Part shown: in pieces, positions 1-6,981 of the stretch
How positions within the stretch are numbered: position 1 is the first letter of the stretch
Layout: every line of letters starts with the position of its first letter
Origin: an uncultured Fretibacterium sp.
GTDB taxonomy: Bacteria > Synergistota > Synergistia > Synergistales > Aminobacteriaceae
Direction: 5' to 3'
Length of the DNA: 49,203 nucleotides
Assembly (NCBI GenBank): GCA_937915755.1
Contig: CALGGR010000158.1
Coordinates: 1 to 49,203, forward strand
Translations under genes and position numbers: made by a program
Notes under the pieces: model-generated
Told to the model about the DNA's origin: nothing
Seen by the model: the letters and a program-made list of their open reading frames with translations, nothing else
Database searches by the model: none

Positions 1-43
1 AAAATCAGCGGCGATTGCTCACCGCCGAAGAATTTTATCATGA

Positions 44-1009
44 TTATCTGAAAAGCACGCTGACCGAGCGGTGGGATTGAATGTTCAAAATAACGTCGCC
101 GATAGCCTGCGCCATGCTGAGGACGGTAATTTTGGGCGATTGCTTATCGGGCGGCAAGGGGATTGTATCTGTAATGACGAGCTGTCCGATGTCGGAGTTG
201 TTAATTTTCTCGACGGCGTTTTTACTCAAGACGGCGTGAGTACAGGCGGCGATAACTTTCTTTGCGCCGAGCTTCTTGAGAGCCTTCGCGCCTTCGCAAA
301 GACTGCCCGCCGTGTCGACAATATCATCAACCATAAGCGCGACTTTGCCGTTGACTTCGCCGATGATGCTCATAACTTCCGCTTCGCCGGGACGCGGACG
401 CCGTTTTTCGATAATGGCAATCGGGGCTTTGAGATAATCGGCAAGTTCTCTGGCACGAGTGACGCCGCCCAAATCGGGCGAGACGACAACCAAATCGCCG
501 CCGAAATCTTGATCTCTGAAATAATCGGCAAGAACGGGAGCCGCCTTCAAATGGTCGACGGGAATATCGAAGAAGCCTTGAATTTGTCCCGCGTGCAAGT
601 CGACGGTGATAACGCGCGTCATGCCCGCCGCAACCATTAAATTTGCAACGAGTTTAGCGGAAATAGGCTCGCGCCCGCGCGTCTTCCTGTCTTGCCGAGC
701 GTAGGCGTAATAGGGAACGACGGCGGTTATCGAGTGCGCCGACGCCCGCTTGCAAGCGTCCGCCATAATCAGCAAGTCCATCAAGTTATCGTTGACGGGC
801 TGGCTTGTCGGCTGAATGATGAAAATATCCTTGCCGCGAATGCTGTCGCTAATCATTACTTGCGATTCCCCGTTGTTGAAACGCCCGACGAACGTATCGA
901 AGATTTTAACGCCCATGTGCTCGGCAATTTTCTGCGCGAGTTCGGGATTGGCGTTGCCGGTCATCAAACAAAAATTACCAATCTCGTCAATTCTGCTTTT
1001 AGTGCTCAT
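44..1009 (-). CDS. prs: Ribose-phosphate pyrophosphokinase (PRPP synthetase)
   Basis: Makes 5-phosphoribosyl-1-pyrophosphate from ribose-5-phosphate and ATP in the cytoplasm, feeding nucleotide, His and Trp synthesis. The 321-residue length is normal for class I enzymes. Visible motifs: PYYAYARQDRK at 99-109, the divalent-metal/ATP region VDLHAGQIQGFFDIPVDHL at 135-153, the catalytic flexible loop starting EKRRP at 201, and the PRPP-binding loop VDDIVDTAGSL at 227-237. A GAGGGAG ribosome site lies just upstream of the ATG. It follows the DUF1919 gene and the glmU fragment on the same strand, and glmU-prs is a common bacterial order. Lys AAA and Leu TTG codons seem commoner here than in the rest of the window, which fits the suspicion that bases 1-2.7 kb come from another genome. 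Function is very secure. Confidence 0.97.
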   Translation of the reverse strand: MSTKSRIDEIGNFCLMTGNANPELAQKIAEHMGVKIFDTFVGRFNNGESQVMISDSIRGKDIFIIQPTSQPVNDNLMDLLIMADACKRASAHSITAVVPYYAYARQDRKTRGREPISAKLVANLMVAAGMTRVITVDLHAGQIQGFFDIPVDHLKAAPVLADYFRDQDFGGDLVVVSPDLGGVTRARELADYLKAPIAIIEKRRPRPGEAEVMSIIGEVNGKVALMVDDIVDTAGSLCEGAKALKKLGAKKVIAACTHAVLSKNAVEKINNSDIGQLVITDTIPLPPDKQSPKITVLSMAQAIGDVILNIQSHRSVSVLFR

Positions 1010-1042
1010 TTAGAACAGCTCCCTCAGAATTATTTTTATGCT

Positions 1043-1942
1043 TTATTTAAGCGGCGTCTTCTTGCCGTAAATCAGCAAATCCCACACGTCGTAAGCTTGA
1101 ACTTCGCCCGAAAGAATGCCTTCCGCCGCGTGCAAGAGATTGCCGCCGCAATATTTCGGGTTAAGATAAAAGCCCGACTCAAGCTCCGTCTCAAACGGCA
1201 CGAAACAAGCTTTTTTGGCGTAGGGCAAGCAGTCAAATCGCTCCAAAACGGCGGGGCTTGACGTGTGCATCGTCACCAAAACATTTGACCAGTTAATTTT
1301 ATCCTTGCGTTCGTTCCAAAGTTCCAAAGCGTCGGCGTCGTTCGTGAAGCTGTTCATAAACCACTGCGTACCGTCAAGCCAGAAAATCGGATAGCTCAAT
1401 CCCAAATCCGCGTTGTACTCGGTGCGCTCAAAGTGCAAATCTTTTTTGAGATGCCAGCGAGCTTCGGGCAGGAAATTCATAAAATGTTCCTCAGAAGTGT
1501 ACATGCCGATTGTAGGCGACAGTTCGGGAAGTCCGAGCTTGTGATAAGCGATACCTGCCCACCAACCCATTGACAAAATCGACAAGCCGGAATTGCGCAA
1601 CTTAGCGTATTTTTCAAGCGTGAAACCCGGCAAGCAAACCGTACGGTCGAGGACAAATTTATCGGTGTCAAGACCGAGTTCCTCAGCCTCCGCGATAATC
1701 GGCGCAAGGTCGACTTCATGCCCCGTCACGAGAACCAAATCATAATCAAGATTAACGAGGTCGCGCTTATCGATTGTATTCAGCCTGTTAATCGGCATTG
1801 AAACCGATTCGACGACGCCCAAAATATTCACGCTGCCACGCGGCTTGTCCAGTGCGGCAAAAGCCGGTCTTAAGAAAGTTTGACTTTTAGCCTTGTCTTG
1901 CGTGGCGATTGTGTCATATTGAACCCAAACTACTACGTTCAT
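1043..1942 (-). CDS. DUF1919 family protein
   Basis: A 299-residue soluble protein resembling the DUF1919 family, which is often found in exopolysaccharide or glycosylation loci and has no established reaction. The family-like core is the SMGWWAGIAYHKLGLPELSPT stretch around 125-145, rich in Trp, Tyr and Gly. No signal peptide or membrane segment is visible. A strong AAGGAGG ribosome site precedes the ATG. It sits between the glmU fragment (18 bp upstream) and prs (33 bp downstream), probably in one transcript, so a role in envelope sugar metabolism is a reasonable guess only. It belongs to the leftmost 2.7 kb, whose origin is in doubt. The family call is from recall of the motif and was not checked by profile. 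Confidence 0.6.
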   Translation of the reverse strand: MNVVVWVQYDTIATQDKAKSQTFLRPAFAALDKPRGSVNILGVVESVSMPINRLNTIDKRDLVNLDYDLVLVTGHEVDLAPIIAEAEELGLDTDKFVLDRTVCLPGFTLEKYAKLRNSGLSILSMGWWAGIAYHKLGLPELSPTIGMYTSEEHFMNFLPEARWHLKKDLHFERTEYNADLGLSYPIFWLDGTQWFMNSFTNDADALELWNERKDKINWSNVLVTMHTSSPAVLERFDCLPYAKKACFVPFETELESGFYLNPKYCGGNLLHAAEGILSGEVQAYDVWDLLIYGKKTPLK

Positions 1943-1960
1943 GAAATTTCCTCCTTGCGA

Positions 1961-3079
1961 TTATTTCCTTTTATCGTTCCAGACTTCGATATTCGTTTGA
2001 CGGGAGCGGGCGACGGCAAGATTTCCCTTAGGAACATTTTTGGTTATCGTGGAGCCTGCCGCAATGTACGCGCCTTCTTCAACCGTGACGGGCGCAACGA
2101 GATTTGTATTGCAACCGATAAAAGCGTTGTCGCCAATAGTCGTGCGGAATTTCTTTTTGCCGTCGTAATTACAAGTGACTGTTCCGCAACCGATATTTAC
2201 GCCACTGCCAACGTCCGCGTCGCCGATGTATTGTAAATGCGGGAGCTTTGAACCTTCCCCGACGTTGGAGTTTTTGACTTCGACGAAGTTGCCGATTTTG
2301 ACGTTTTCGCCAATCGTCGTGCCGGGTCTGATATGAACGTAAGGACCGAGCGTAACTCCGTCGCAAATTTCTGCTTCGTGGCAATAGCTGAATTGCGCCG
2401 TAACTTTATTGCCGACTTTCATATCCGTAAAGCGAATGTTGGGACCAATCTTGCAGTCTTCGCCAATTATCGTATTGCCTTCAATGTAAGTGTTCGGATA
2501 AATGATTGTGTCCTGCCCGATTTCAACGTCGCCGTCAATGAAAGTTGTATTCGGGTCGATAATCGTAACGCCCGCCTCCATAAGGGCTTGCTCTTTCCTC
2601 ATGCGCAAGGCTTTATCGGCGGCGGCAAGTTGAGCGCGGGTATTTATTCCTATAGTCTCTATGCAGTATTCTGCTTTGAACGCGCCGATTTTTTCGCCTG
2701 CCTCTTTTAATACATCATATCCTGCAACCAACGAATCGTGCGTTACGAATATGAAATCCTCTGTTTTAGCCTGGGCCAGCATTATTCGGTCAAATGGGTC
2801 ATTGTGGATTTTCGGCAGGTCTTTGAGCTGATTCAAATGTGTTGGTAAAATCTGCTTTACCAAAATATCACGGTCGAGGCAAATTTCATACAGTTTTTCG
2901 GGCGAAAACAGCAATTCGAGTTTTCCATTGCTTTGTTTTATCGCGATTTCCCACATTGAGATGCTGCTGAAGAATATTGAATTTCCTGTGTTTTTTGTCA
3001 TCTCCATAACGCCAGCTGGAAGCCTGTCATCCTCCGTGAGTACCCAGAGCAGTATATGAGTGTCGAGCAGAATATTCAT
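1961..3079 (-). CDS. PIN-domain toxin joined in frame to GlmU acetyltransferase half (chimeric ORF)
   Basis: Residues 1 to about 121 form a VapC-like PIN ribonuclease domain, with acidic residues D6, E44 (WEIAIK), D97 (NDPFDR) and D115 (THDS). From about residue 123 (DVLKEAGEKIGAF) the protein is GlmU from the end of its pyrophosphorylase domain through the complete left-handed beta-helix acetyltransferase, with hexapeptide repeats such as IGENVKIGNFVEVKN and IGDADVGSGVNIGCG. The GlmU uridylyltransferase N-terminus (GxGTRM motif) is absent. The join lies near 2705-2720, where both partners could share a short GATGT-like sequence. The PIN half pairs with the antitoxin 2 bp upstream; the GlmU half pairs with prs downstream. 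I read this as a contig chimera or, less likely, a true illegitimate fusion. Each half is confidently identified; their covalent union in a living cell is not. Confidence 0.8.
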   Translation of the reverse strand: MNILLDTHILLWVLTEDDRLPAGVMEMTKNTGNSIFFSSISMWEIAIKQSNGKLELLFSPEKLYEICLDRDILVKQILPTHLNQLKDLPKIHNDPFDRIMLAQAKTEDFIFVTHDSLVAGYDVLKEAGEKIGAFKAEYCIETIGINTRAQLAAADKALRMRKEQALMEAGVTIIDPNTTFIDGDVEIGQDTIIYPNTYIEGNTIIGEDCKIGPNIRFTDMKVGNKVTAQFSYCHEAEICDGVTLGPYVHIRPGTTIGENVKIGNFVEVKNSNVGEGSKLPHLQYIGDADVGSGVNIGCGTVTCNYDGKKKFRTTIGDNAFIGCNTNLVAPVTVEEGAYIAAGSTITKNVPKGNLAVARSRQTNIEVWNDKRK

Positions 3080-3081
3080 GA

Positions 3082-3324
3082 CTATTTCACCCCAAACATT
3101 TCCGCGATCTCGTCATTCACGGAGTCGAGCTCCTCAAGACTTGGCGCAGTGAACATTCCTTTTGCGATACCAACTTTCACTCCTCGTGGAGGGTTGTAGT
3201 AATCAGTGATCCTTGCGACAGGGTTACCATGTTTTGTGATGATAACCTGATTTTCTCCGCCGAATACTACCTTCCCGATAAGTTCGGACAGCTTTCCTTC
3301 CGCTTCTTCTATGTCTACACGCAT
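3082..3324 (-). CDS. Phd/YefM-type antitoxin
   Basis: An 80-residue protein with the Phd/YefM N-terminal DNA-binding fold: MRVDIEEAEGKLSELI followed by VIITKHGNPVARI at about 27-39, then a C-terminal acidic tail that would mask the toxin. It would bind and neutralise the PIN ribonuclease encoded 2 bp downstream and repress their shared promoter. The GGGAGGAAAT ribosome site supports the ATG. The order antitoxin then toxin is standard for this class. The system appears intact on the antitoxin side, but the toxin continues into GlmU sequence. Confidence 0.88.
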   Translation of the reverse strand: MRVDIEEAEGKLSELIGKVVFGGENQVIITKHGNPVARITDYYNPPRGVKVGIAKGMFTAPSLEELDSVNDEIAEMFGVK

Positions 3325-3356
3325 AGCTATTTCCTCCCTGTATATATGGTGATGTC

Positions 3357-3362
3357 ATTATA
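3357..3362 (-). promoter_or_regulatory. -10 element of the toxin-antitoxin promoter
   Basis: On the minus strand the sequence reads GCTATAATG, a perfect TATAAT, about 30 bp upstream of the antitoxin ATG. No good -35 box is visible at 16-18 bp, as expected for a promoter controlled by an autoregulator. No clear operator palindrome was resolved. Confidence 0.5.
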
Positions 3363-3405
3363 GCATTCACCGTAATCATGAGAGTAACGGTAGTTCACAC
3401 AGATT

Positions 3406-3432
3406 CCCCCCTGAGATATAACCTCAAGGGGG
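3406..3432 (-). terminator. Hairpin after yqfO-like gene, possible terminator
   Basis: CCCCC-T-GAG and CTC-AA-GGGGG arms form a nine-pair stem with one bulge and a 7-nt loop, between the stop of the yqfO-like gene and the toxin-antitoxin promoter. No U-tract follows, so intrinsic termination may be weak. Confidence 0.4.
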
Positions 3433-3440
3433 CATAACTG

Positions 3441-3767
3441 CTACAATCCAGTTCTCAGTAAAGCTATCACGTTAATCACGGGTTCTTCATACGGATGAAT
3501 AGCTTTAACGGCCTCGATTACTCTTTCAGCTTCTGAGACCCTGCAAGTTACCTCAGCTTTGATTTCTTCCTCAGTGCTTACCTTCCCGACCTCCCCGCTG
3601 TAAGGGTGAGTGCCCTCAAGCGGCCGCCACGTCCCCACAACACGTGAGTACGACATGCAGGAATCATATTTCCCGATGTGCCCGGCACCGCAATTCCTCA
3701 ACGTCTCCTGCAATATTTCAAGGTGCGACTCAGGAATGAATATCTCAATCTTGCAATACTTCGTCAT
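3441..3767 (-). CDS. YqfO/NIF3 insert-domain protein (CutA-like fold)
   Basis: A 108-residue protein matching the small PII/CutA-like domain normally inserted in NIF3/YqfO metal proteins but also found alone in many bacteria. Diagnostic stretches are GTWRPLEGTHPYSGEVGK at about 46-63 and the C-terminal HPYEEPVINVIAL at 91-103. The biochemical role of the stand-alone form is not established; trimeric assembly and metal or small-ligand binding are inferred from the fold. The start ATG overlaps the upstream thpR stop by 4 bp (ATGA), so it is translationally coupled as the last gene of the leuA operon. Confidence 0.75.
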   Translation of the reverse strand: MTKYCKIEIFIPESHLEILQETLRNCGAGHIGKYDSCMSYSRVVGTWRPLEGTHPYSGEVGKVSTEEEIKAEVTCRVSEAERVIEAVKAIHPYEEPVINVIALLRTGL

Positions 3768-4306
3768 AACAGCTGCGAGTACACAGGGCCGGAAGGTTTG
3801 AGATCGCTTTTCATCAGGAACAGCTCATCGCATGTCCACGAAAGTTTTGGGACTTCGCCGAGTTTCCTCACCAAGTTTTCGGGAAGGTACGAATCCTTCA
3901 GCCTTGCGAGCGTCAAATGTGCCTGAAACTTCTTCGTGTCCCTCTCAATTCCAGCTCCGTCAAATATAACATCGTTGACCTTCTTTGCGACATGGCCGAG
4001 TTCCTTTGCACCCTTGTCGCCCGAAAGCCACAATACTCGCGGCGCATTGAGGTTCGGGAACGCGCCGATGTACGACAATTCAACCGTGAAAGGCTCAAAG
4101 TTTTTCACCGCCTCCAAAGCCTCTTTAACGTCCTCTGTAACTTCGCGGGTGTTCTCGCCCAGGAATTTCAGCGTTATGTGGAACTGTGAGCGTCTTACCC
4201 AGCGAATTTTTGCTAGAGGCCGCAATTCTGCGAGGAAATTTTCCAATTCGTCGGCGACATTTCCCGGCACTTTCACGGCAACAAACGAGCGTATCAATTC
4301 CGGCAT
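3764..4306 (-). CDS. thpR: RNA 2',3'-cyclic phosphodiesterase (LigT/ThpR)
   Basis: A 180-residue member of the 2H phosphoesterase superfamily, which opens 2',3'-cyclic phosphates on RNA ends and can reversibly make 2'-5' linkages. Both catalytic HxTx motifs are present: HITL at 43-46 and HLTL at 130-133. Length is typical. It starts 4 bp after the nitroreductase stop and ends overlapping the next ATG, so it is an internal operon gene. The ribosome site is poor (AAAAAG), which suggests coupling to the upstream gene. Confidence 0.92.
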   Translation of the reverse strand: MPELIRSFVAVKVPGNVADELENFLAELRPLAKIRWVRRSQFHITLKFLGENTREVTEDVKEALEAVKNFEPFTVELSYIGAFPNLNAPRVLWLSGDKGAKELGHVAKKVNDVIFDGAGIERDTKKFQAHLTLARLKDSYLPENLVRKLGEVPKLSWTCDELFLMKSDLKPSGPVYSQLL

Positions 4307-4310
4307 CTTT

Positions 4311-4829
4311 TTATATGAAGCTCACAATCTCGGCCATGCTCTTGCGGAGGTAATGTCTGTCAGCGGGCATAGCATCATCCGCGGGATAGCCAATCGGGAA
4401 AAGCGCAACGAGGTCGTAATCCTTCATCTCCGGGAAAAGTTCCTTGACCTTCGGAGCGTCAAAGTATCCGACCCACGTCGTCCCCAATCCCTCAGCCTCA
4501 ACCGCGAGCATCATGTGAGTCGCAACGATTGCAGCGTCAACGTCCTCGAAGTTTCTGTTGTCTGACGGTCTCACGAACGCGCCTTCTGTTGTTCCGCCGA
4601 CCGCAAGGACTACGGGGACTTCCTTCGTCCACTGGAAGGGAGTGCATGACTTGATTTTTGCGAGTGCATCAGGGGACTTTATGACCCAGATTTTCACGGG
4701 CTGAACGTTTTTCGCTGTTGGTGCTGAGATTCCGGCCTGAATTATCGCGTTGAGCTTCTCGTCCTCAACGGGCTTGTCTGAAAACTTCCTGCATGAGTAG
4801 CGCGATTTCACAAGTTCACTGTATGTCAT
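4311..4829 (-). CDS. Nitroreductase-family flavoprotein
   Basis: A 172-residue FMN-dependent oxidoreductase of the nitroreductase superfamily. The N-terminal SRYSCRKFSDKPV at 9-21 is the usual phosphate-binding stretch of FMN, and GLGTTWVGYFD (about 116-126) is the usual central motif. The physiological substrate cannot be told from sequence; NAD(P)H-dependent reduction of a nitro or quinone compound is the family default. It begins 2 bp after leuA, with its ribosome site (AGGGGAATAATA) inside the end of leuA, so it is co-transcribed and probably coupled. Confidence 0.88.
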   Translation of the reverse strand: MTYSELVKSRYSCRKFSDKPVEDEKLNAIIQAGISAPTAKNVQPVKIWVIKSPDALAKIKSCTPFQWTKEVPVVLAVGGTTEGAFVRPSDNRNFEDVDAAIVATHMMLAVEAEGLGTTWVGYFDAPKVKELFPEMKDYDLVALFPIGYPADDAMPADRHYLRKSMAEIVSFI

Positions 4830-4831
4830 TA

Positions 4832-6364
4832 TTATTCCCCTGCCTCGAACATTTTGTTTATGCCACTGATATAAGCCTGCAATGACGCTTCAACGATGTC
4901 GGTCGAAATCCCCGAACCAGTATACATTTCCCCGCTTGACGCGCTCGAAATCTTCACGACAGCCTCACCGATTGAGTCCTCGCCCTCAGTTACAGCACGA
5001 ACGCTGAAATCCTCAAGCCTCGCCTCAACACCGAGCATCTTGTTGACAGCCTTGAAAGCAGCATCAAGAGGACCTGCGCCGTACTCGACACCTTCCATGA
5101 TGTTGTTGTCCCTTGAGAGCTTCACGTAGGAGATCTTCGGAATGTCGCTCCCTGAAGTTATCGAGTGGCTGATGAGTTTGCACGTTGGAGCGGAACTTTC
5201 TTCGGGGCGTGAAATCTTCGAGCGGTGGAGCGTAAGTGCCTCAAGGTCGGAGCTTGTGATTGTCTTCTTCTCGTCAGCAAGTTTCTTGAAGCGCGTGAAA
5301 ATGTCCTCAAGTTCCTCGTCCGGAATCTCATAGCCCATGCTCTCAAGCCTCTCACGGATTGCGTGCTTCCCTGAATGCTTGCCCAACACCAACGCTCTGT
5401 GAGGTACGCCGATTTCGTCAGGGTTCATGATCTCGTAGGTCTGAGCGTTCGTTATCATTCCGTGCTGGTGGATACCTGCCTCGTGAGCAAAAGCGTTTGC
5501 CCCGACAATGGGCTTCGTCGGCGAGATTGCGACACCGATTATGTTGCTGAGGAGACGGCTCGACCTGTAAATTTCATGAGTGTTAATCCCTGTTTCAGCA
5601 TCGTAGAAATCACGGCGAGTTCTTATTGCCATAACAATTTCTTCGAGGCTTGCGTTGCCAGCGCGCTCACCGATTCCGTTGACAGTGCATTCAACCTGAG
5701 TAGCCCCTGCTTTGACACATGCAAGCGAGTTTGCCACGCCCATTCCCAAATCGTTGTGGCAGTGGGTTGAGATGTCTACATTTTCGACACCAACGACATG
5801 CTCACGGAGATATGTGATGAGATCTCCCATTTCCTGAGGCGTTGAATAACCTACAGTGTCGGGGACGTTGATGGTTTTTGCACCAGCGGCGATTGCGTTT
5901 GAGAAAGCCTGAGCGAGAAATTCCCGGTCTGAACGTGAGGCATCTTCTGCGGAAAACTCAATGTCGTCGCACTTTGCCTTAGCGTATGAGACCATCTCGG
6001 TGATTGTCGAGAGAACCTGCTCGCGTGTCATTCGGAGCTTGTACTGCATGTGAACGTCGCTTGTCGCAATGAAGACGTGAATGCGGGGCTTCTTCGCGTC
6101 TTTAACAGCGTCCCAGGCAGCGTCGATGTCGCGGGTATTGCAGCGTGCGAGGCTTGCGATTATGCAGTTTGGTGCTGCGCCTGCGATTGCCTGAATGCTC
6201 TTGAAGTCCATCGGAGAGGCTATTGCGAATCCCGCCTCAATGATGTCGACCCCGAGTTTCTCAAGCTGACGGGCCATGACGATCTTCTCGCTGAGGTTCA
6301 TACTGCAACCGGGCGACTGCTCACCGTCGCGTAATGTTGTGTCGAAAATTTTTACCCTGTTCAT
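4832..6364 (-). CDS. leuA: 2-isopropylmalate synthase
   Basis: Condenses acetyl-CoA with 2-ketoisovalerate, the first committed step of leucine synthesis. The 510-residue protein has the TIM-barrel motif FDTTLRDGEQSPG at 7-19, metal-binding STHCHNDLGMGVANS with H201 and H203, the GERAGNASLEE active-site loop, and a C-terminal allosteric domain from about 385 that binds leucine. A GGAGGAA ribosome site lies directly upstream. Expression is controlled by a leader peptide and attenuator immediately upstream (separate entries), so the gene has two layers of leucine control. leuCDB are not in this window. It heads an operon with nitroreductase, thpR and a yqfO-like gene. Confidence 0.96.
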   Translation of the reverse strand: MNRVKIFDTTLRDGEQSPGCSMNLSEKIVMARQLEKLGVDIIEAGFAIASPMDFKSIQAIAGAAPNCIIASLARCNTRDIDAAWDAVKDAKKPRIHVFIATSDVHMQYKLRMTREQVLSTITEMVSYAKAKCDDIEFSAEDASRSDREFLAQAFSNAIAAGAKTINVPDTVGYSTPQEMGDLITYLREHVVGVENVDISTHCHNDLGMGVANSLACVKAGATQVECTVNGIGERAGNASLEEIVMAIRTRRDFYDAETGINTHEIYRSSRLLSNIIGVAISPTKPIVGANAFAHEAGIHQHGMITNAQTYEIMNPDEIGVPHRALVLGKHSGKHAIRERLESMGYEIPDEELEDIFTRFKKLADEKKTITSSDLEALTLHRSKISRPEESSAPTCKLISHSITSGSDIPKISYVKLSRDNNIMEGVEYGAGPLDAAFKAVNKMLGVEARLEDFSVRAVTEGEDSIGEAVVKISSASSGEMYTGSGISTDIVEASLQAYISGINKMFEAGE

Positions 6365-6384
6365 GATTATTCCTCCTGTTCAAC

Positions 6385-6428
6385 AAAAAACGGGGTCTGA
6401 AACTTTGTGATTGTCTCAGAATCCCCGT
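6385..6428 (-). terminator. leu attenuator terminator
   Basis: On the minus strand an ACGGGG...CCCCGT stem, extended by TCTGA/TCAGA pairing, is followed by six T residues, about 20 bp before the leuA ATG and after the leader-peptide stop. This is a classic Rho-independent attenuator. Its 5' arm can instead pair with an upstream segment inside the leader peptide gene. Confidence 0.88.
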
Positions 6429-6482
6429 ATCCGTATGCTGATTTCGTGATGTTCGCGCTAAATATCGGCATTCCGGAGATTC
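6419..6482 (-). promoter_or_regulatory. leu antiterminator pairing
   Basis: RNA segment GAAUCUCC (plus-strand positions 6475-6482, inside the leader peptide gene just after its Leu cluster) is fully complementary, with one G-U pair, to GGGGAUUC (6419-6426), the 5' arm of the attenuator. The two structures are mutually exclusive. A ribosome stalled on the Leu codons at 6494-6505 would leave the segment free and permit readthrough into leuA. Confidence 0.72.
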
Positions 6483-6529
6483 CCAGAATGCTGGAGTAGT
6501 GCGAGTGTCATTGTGAAAATGTTAATCAT
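6458..6529 (-). CDS. leuL: leu operon leader peptide
   Basis: A 23-codon gene, MINIFTMTLALLQHSGNLRN followed by ADI. Leu codons 9, 11 and 12 (CTC, CTA, CTC) are clustered, with another at 18 (CTC). It has a strong AAGGAGG ribosome site 9 bp upstream of the ATG, starts about 35 bp after a consensus promoter, and is followed by an antiterminator/terminator pair before leuA. The peptide itself has no expected function beyond sensing charged tRNA-Leu by ribosome stalling. The context, rather than sequence similarity, makes the call; leader peptides diverge freely. Confidence 0.82.
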   Translation of the reverse strand: MINIFTMTLALLQHSGNLRNADI

Positions 6530-6569
6530 TCCTGAGAGCCTCCTTTGAGTTTTAGATTTTAGCGTGAAT

Positions 6570-6598
6570 ATTTTACATGTTGTAACTGTCCGTGTCAA
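6570..6598 (-). promoter_or_regulatory. leu operon promoter
   Basis: Minus-strand TTGACA (6593-6598), 17-bp spacer, TAAAAT (6570-6575). This near-perfect sigma-70 promoter would start transcription near 6563, about 35 bp before the leader peptide ATG. It is divergent from the promoter of the ADP-ribosylglycohydrolase-vWA gene. Confidence 0.85.
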
Positions 6599-6635
6599 AG
6601 ATTCATTAGCGTGGGCAGGGCCTTCTTGCACATCA

Positions 6636-6644
6636 TGGTATAAT
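6636..6644 (+). promoter_or_regulatory. Extended -10 promoter of the three-gene island
   Basis: TGGTATAAT is an extended -10 (TGnTATAAT) 43 bp before the ATG of the ADP-ribosylglycohydrolase. No matching -35 box is visible, which is acceptable for this promoter type. It lies about 40 bp from the divergent leu promoter. Confidence 0.55.
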
Positions 6645-6687
6645 TCAGAAAAACAAAAAACTGACAGAAGAAGGAGGAAGTAGAATC

Positions 6688-6981
6688 ATGATTCTTGGCG
6701 CAATTATCGGCGATGTTGTCGGACGTCCTTATGAGTTCGATAATATCAAGACAAAAGAGTTTGAGCTTGTTACAGAGCGTTCCAGGTTCTCTGATGACTC
6801 CATCATGACGCTTGCAATAGCCAATGCCTTGCGTAACTGGAAAAAGGGTTCGCCGATCGACGAAGACGAGTTCAGACAGGTCGTCATAAAATCGATGAGA
6901 CACTTTGGGAAACTTTATCCTAATGCCGGTTATGGTGACGGTTTCAAAAGATGGTTACAATCTACCCCCCCAACCTTATAA
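6688..6981 (+). CDS. ADP-ribosylglycohydrolase (DraG-like), N-terminal fragment before frameshift
   Basis: Ninety-seven residues beginning MILGAIIGDVVGRPYEF, the N-terminal metal-binding region of DraG-family hydrolases that remove ADP-ribose from proteins or nucleic acids. The first catalytic acidic motif, FSDDS at 34-38, is intact. An AAGGAGGAAG ribosome site supports the ATG. The frame ends prematurely after RWLQSTPPTL because of a run of seven C at 6965-6971. The homologous text QPYNSYGNGSAMRVSP continues in the +1 frame. Comparison with the paralogue at 17611-18429 places the break at its QPYNS motif. So this and the next entry are one gene, 6688-8296, split by a homopolymer. Sequencing error, phase variation or +1 ribosomal slippage at CCC-C are all possible. 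Confidence 0.8.
   Translation: MILGAIIGDVVGRPYEFDNIKTKEFELVTERSRFSDDSIMTLAIANALRNWKKGSPIDEDEFRQVVIKSMRHFGKLYPNAGYGDGFKRWLQSTPPTL

Noticed and set aside
692..1261. Long plus-strand open frame opposite prs and the DUF1919 gene
   Set aside because: It is antisense to well-conserved coding sequence, has no recognisable domain and no ribosome site; a shadow of the minus-strand genes.
3936..4565. 209-codon plus-strand open frame
   Set aside because: Opposite thpR and the nitroreductase, whose catalytic motifs are clear; Ser/Thr/Arg-rich shadow translation.
6365..6530. T-box riboswitch upstream of leuA
   Set aside because: No T-box sequence (AGGGUGGNACC) or specifier stem is present; the leader peptide and attenuator explain the region.
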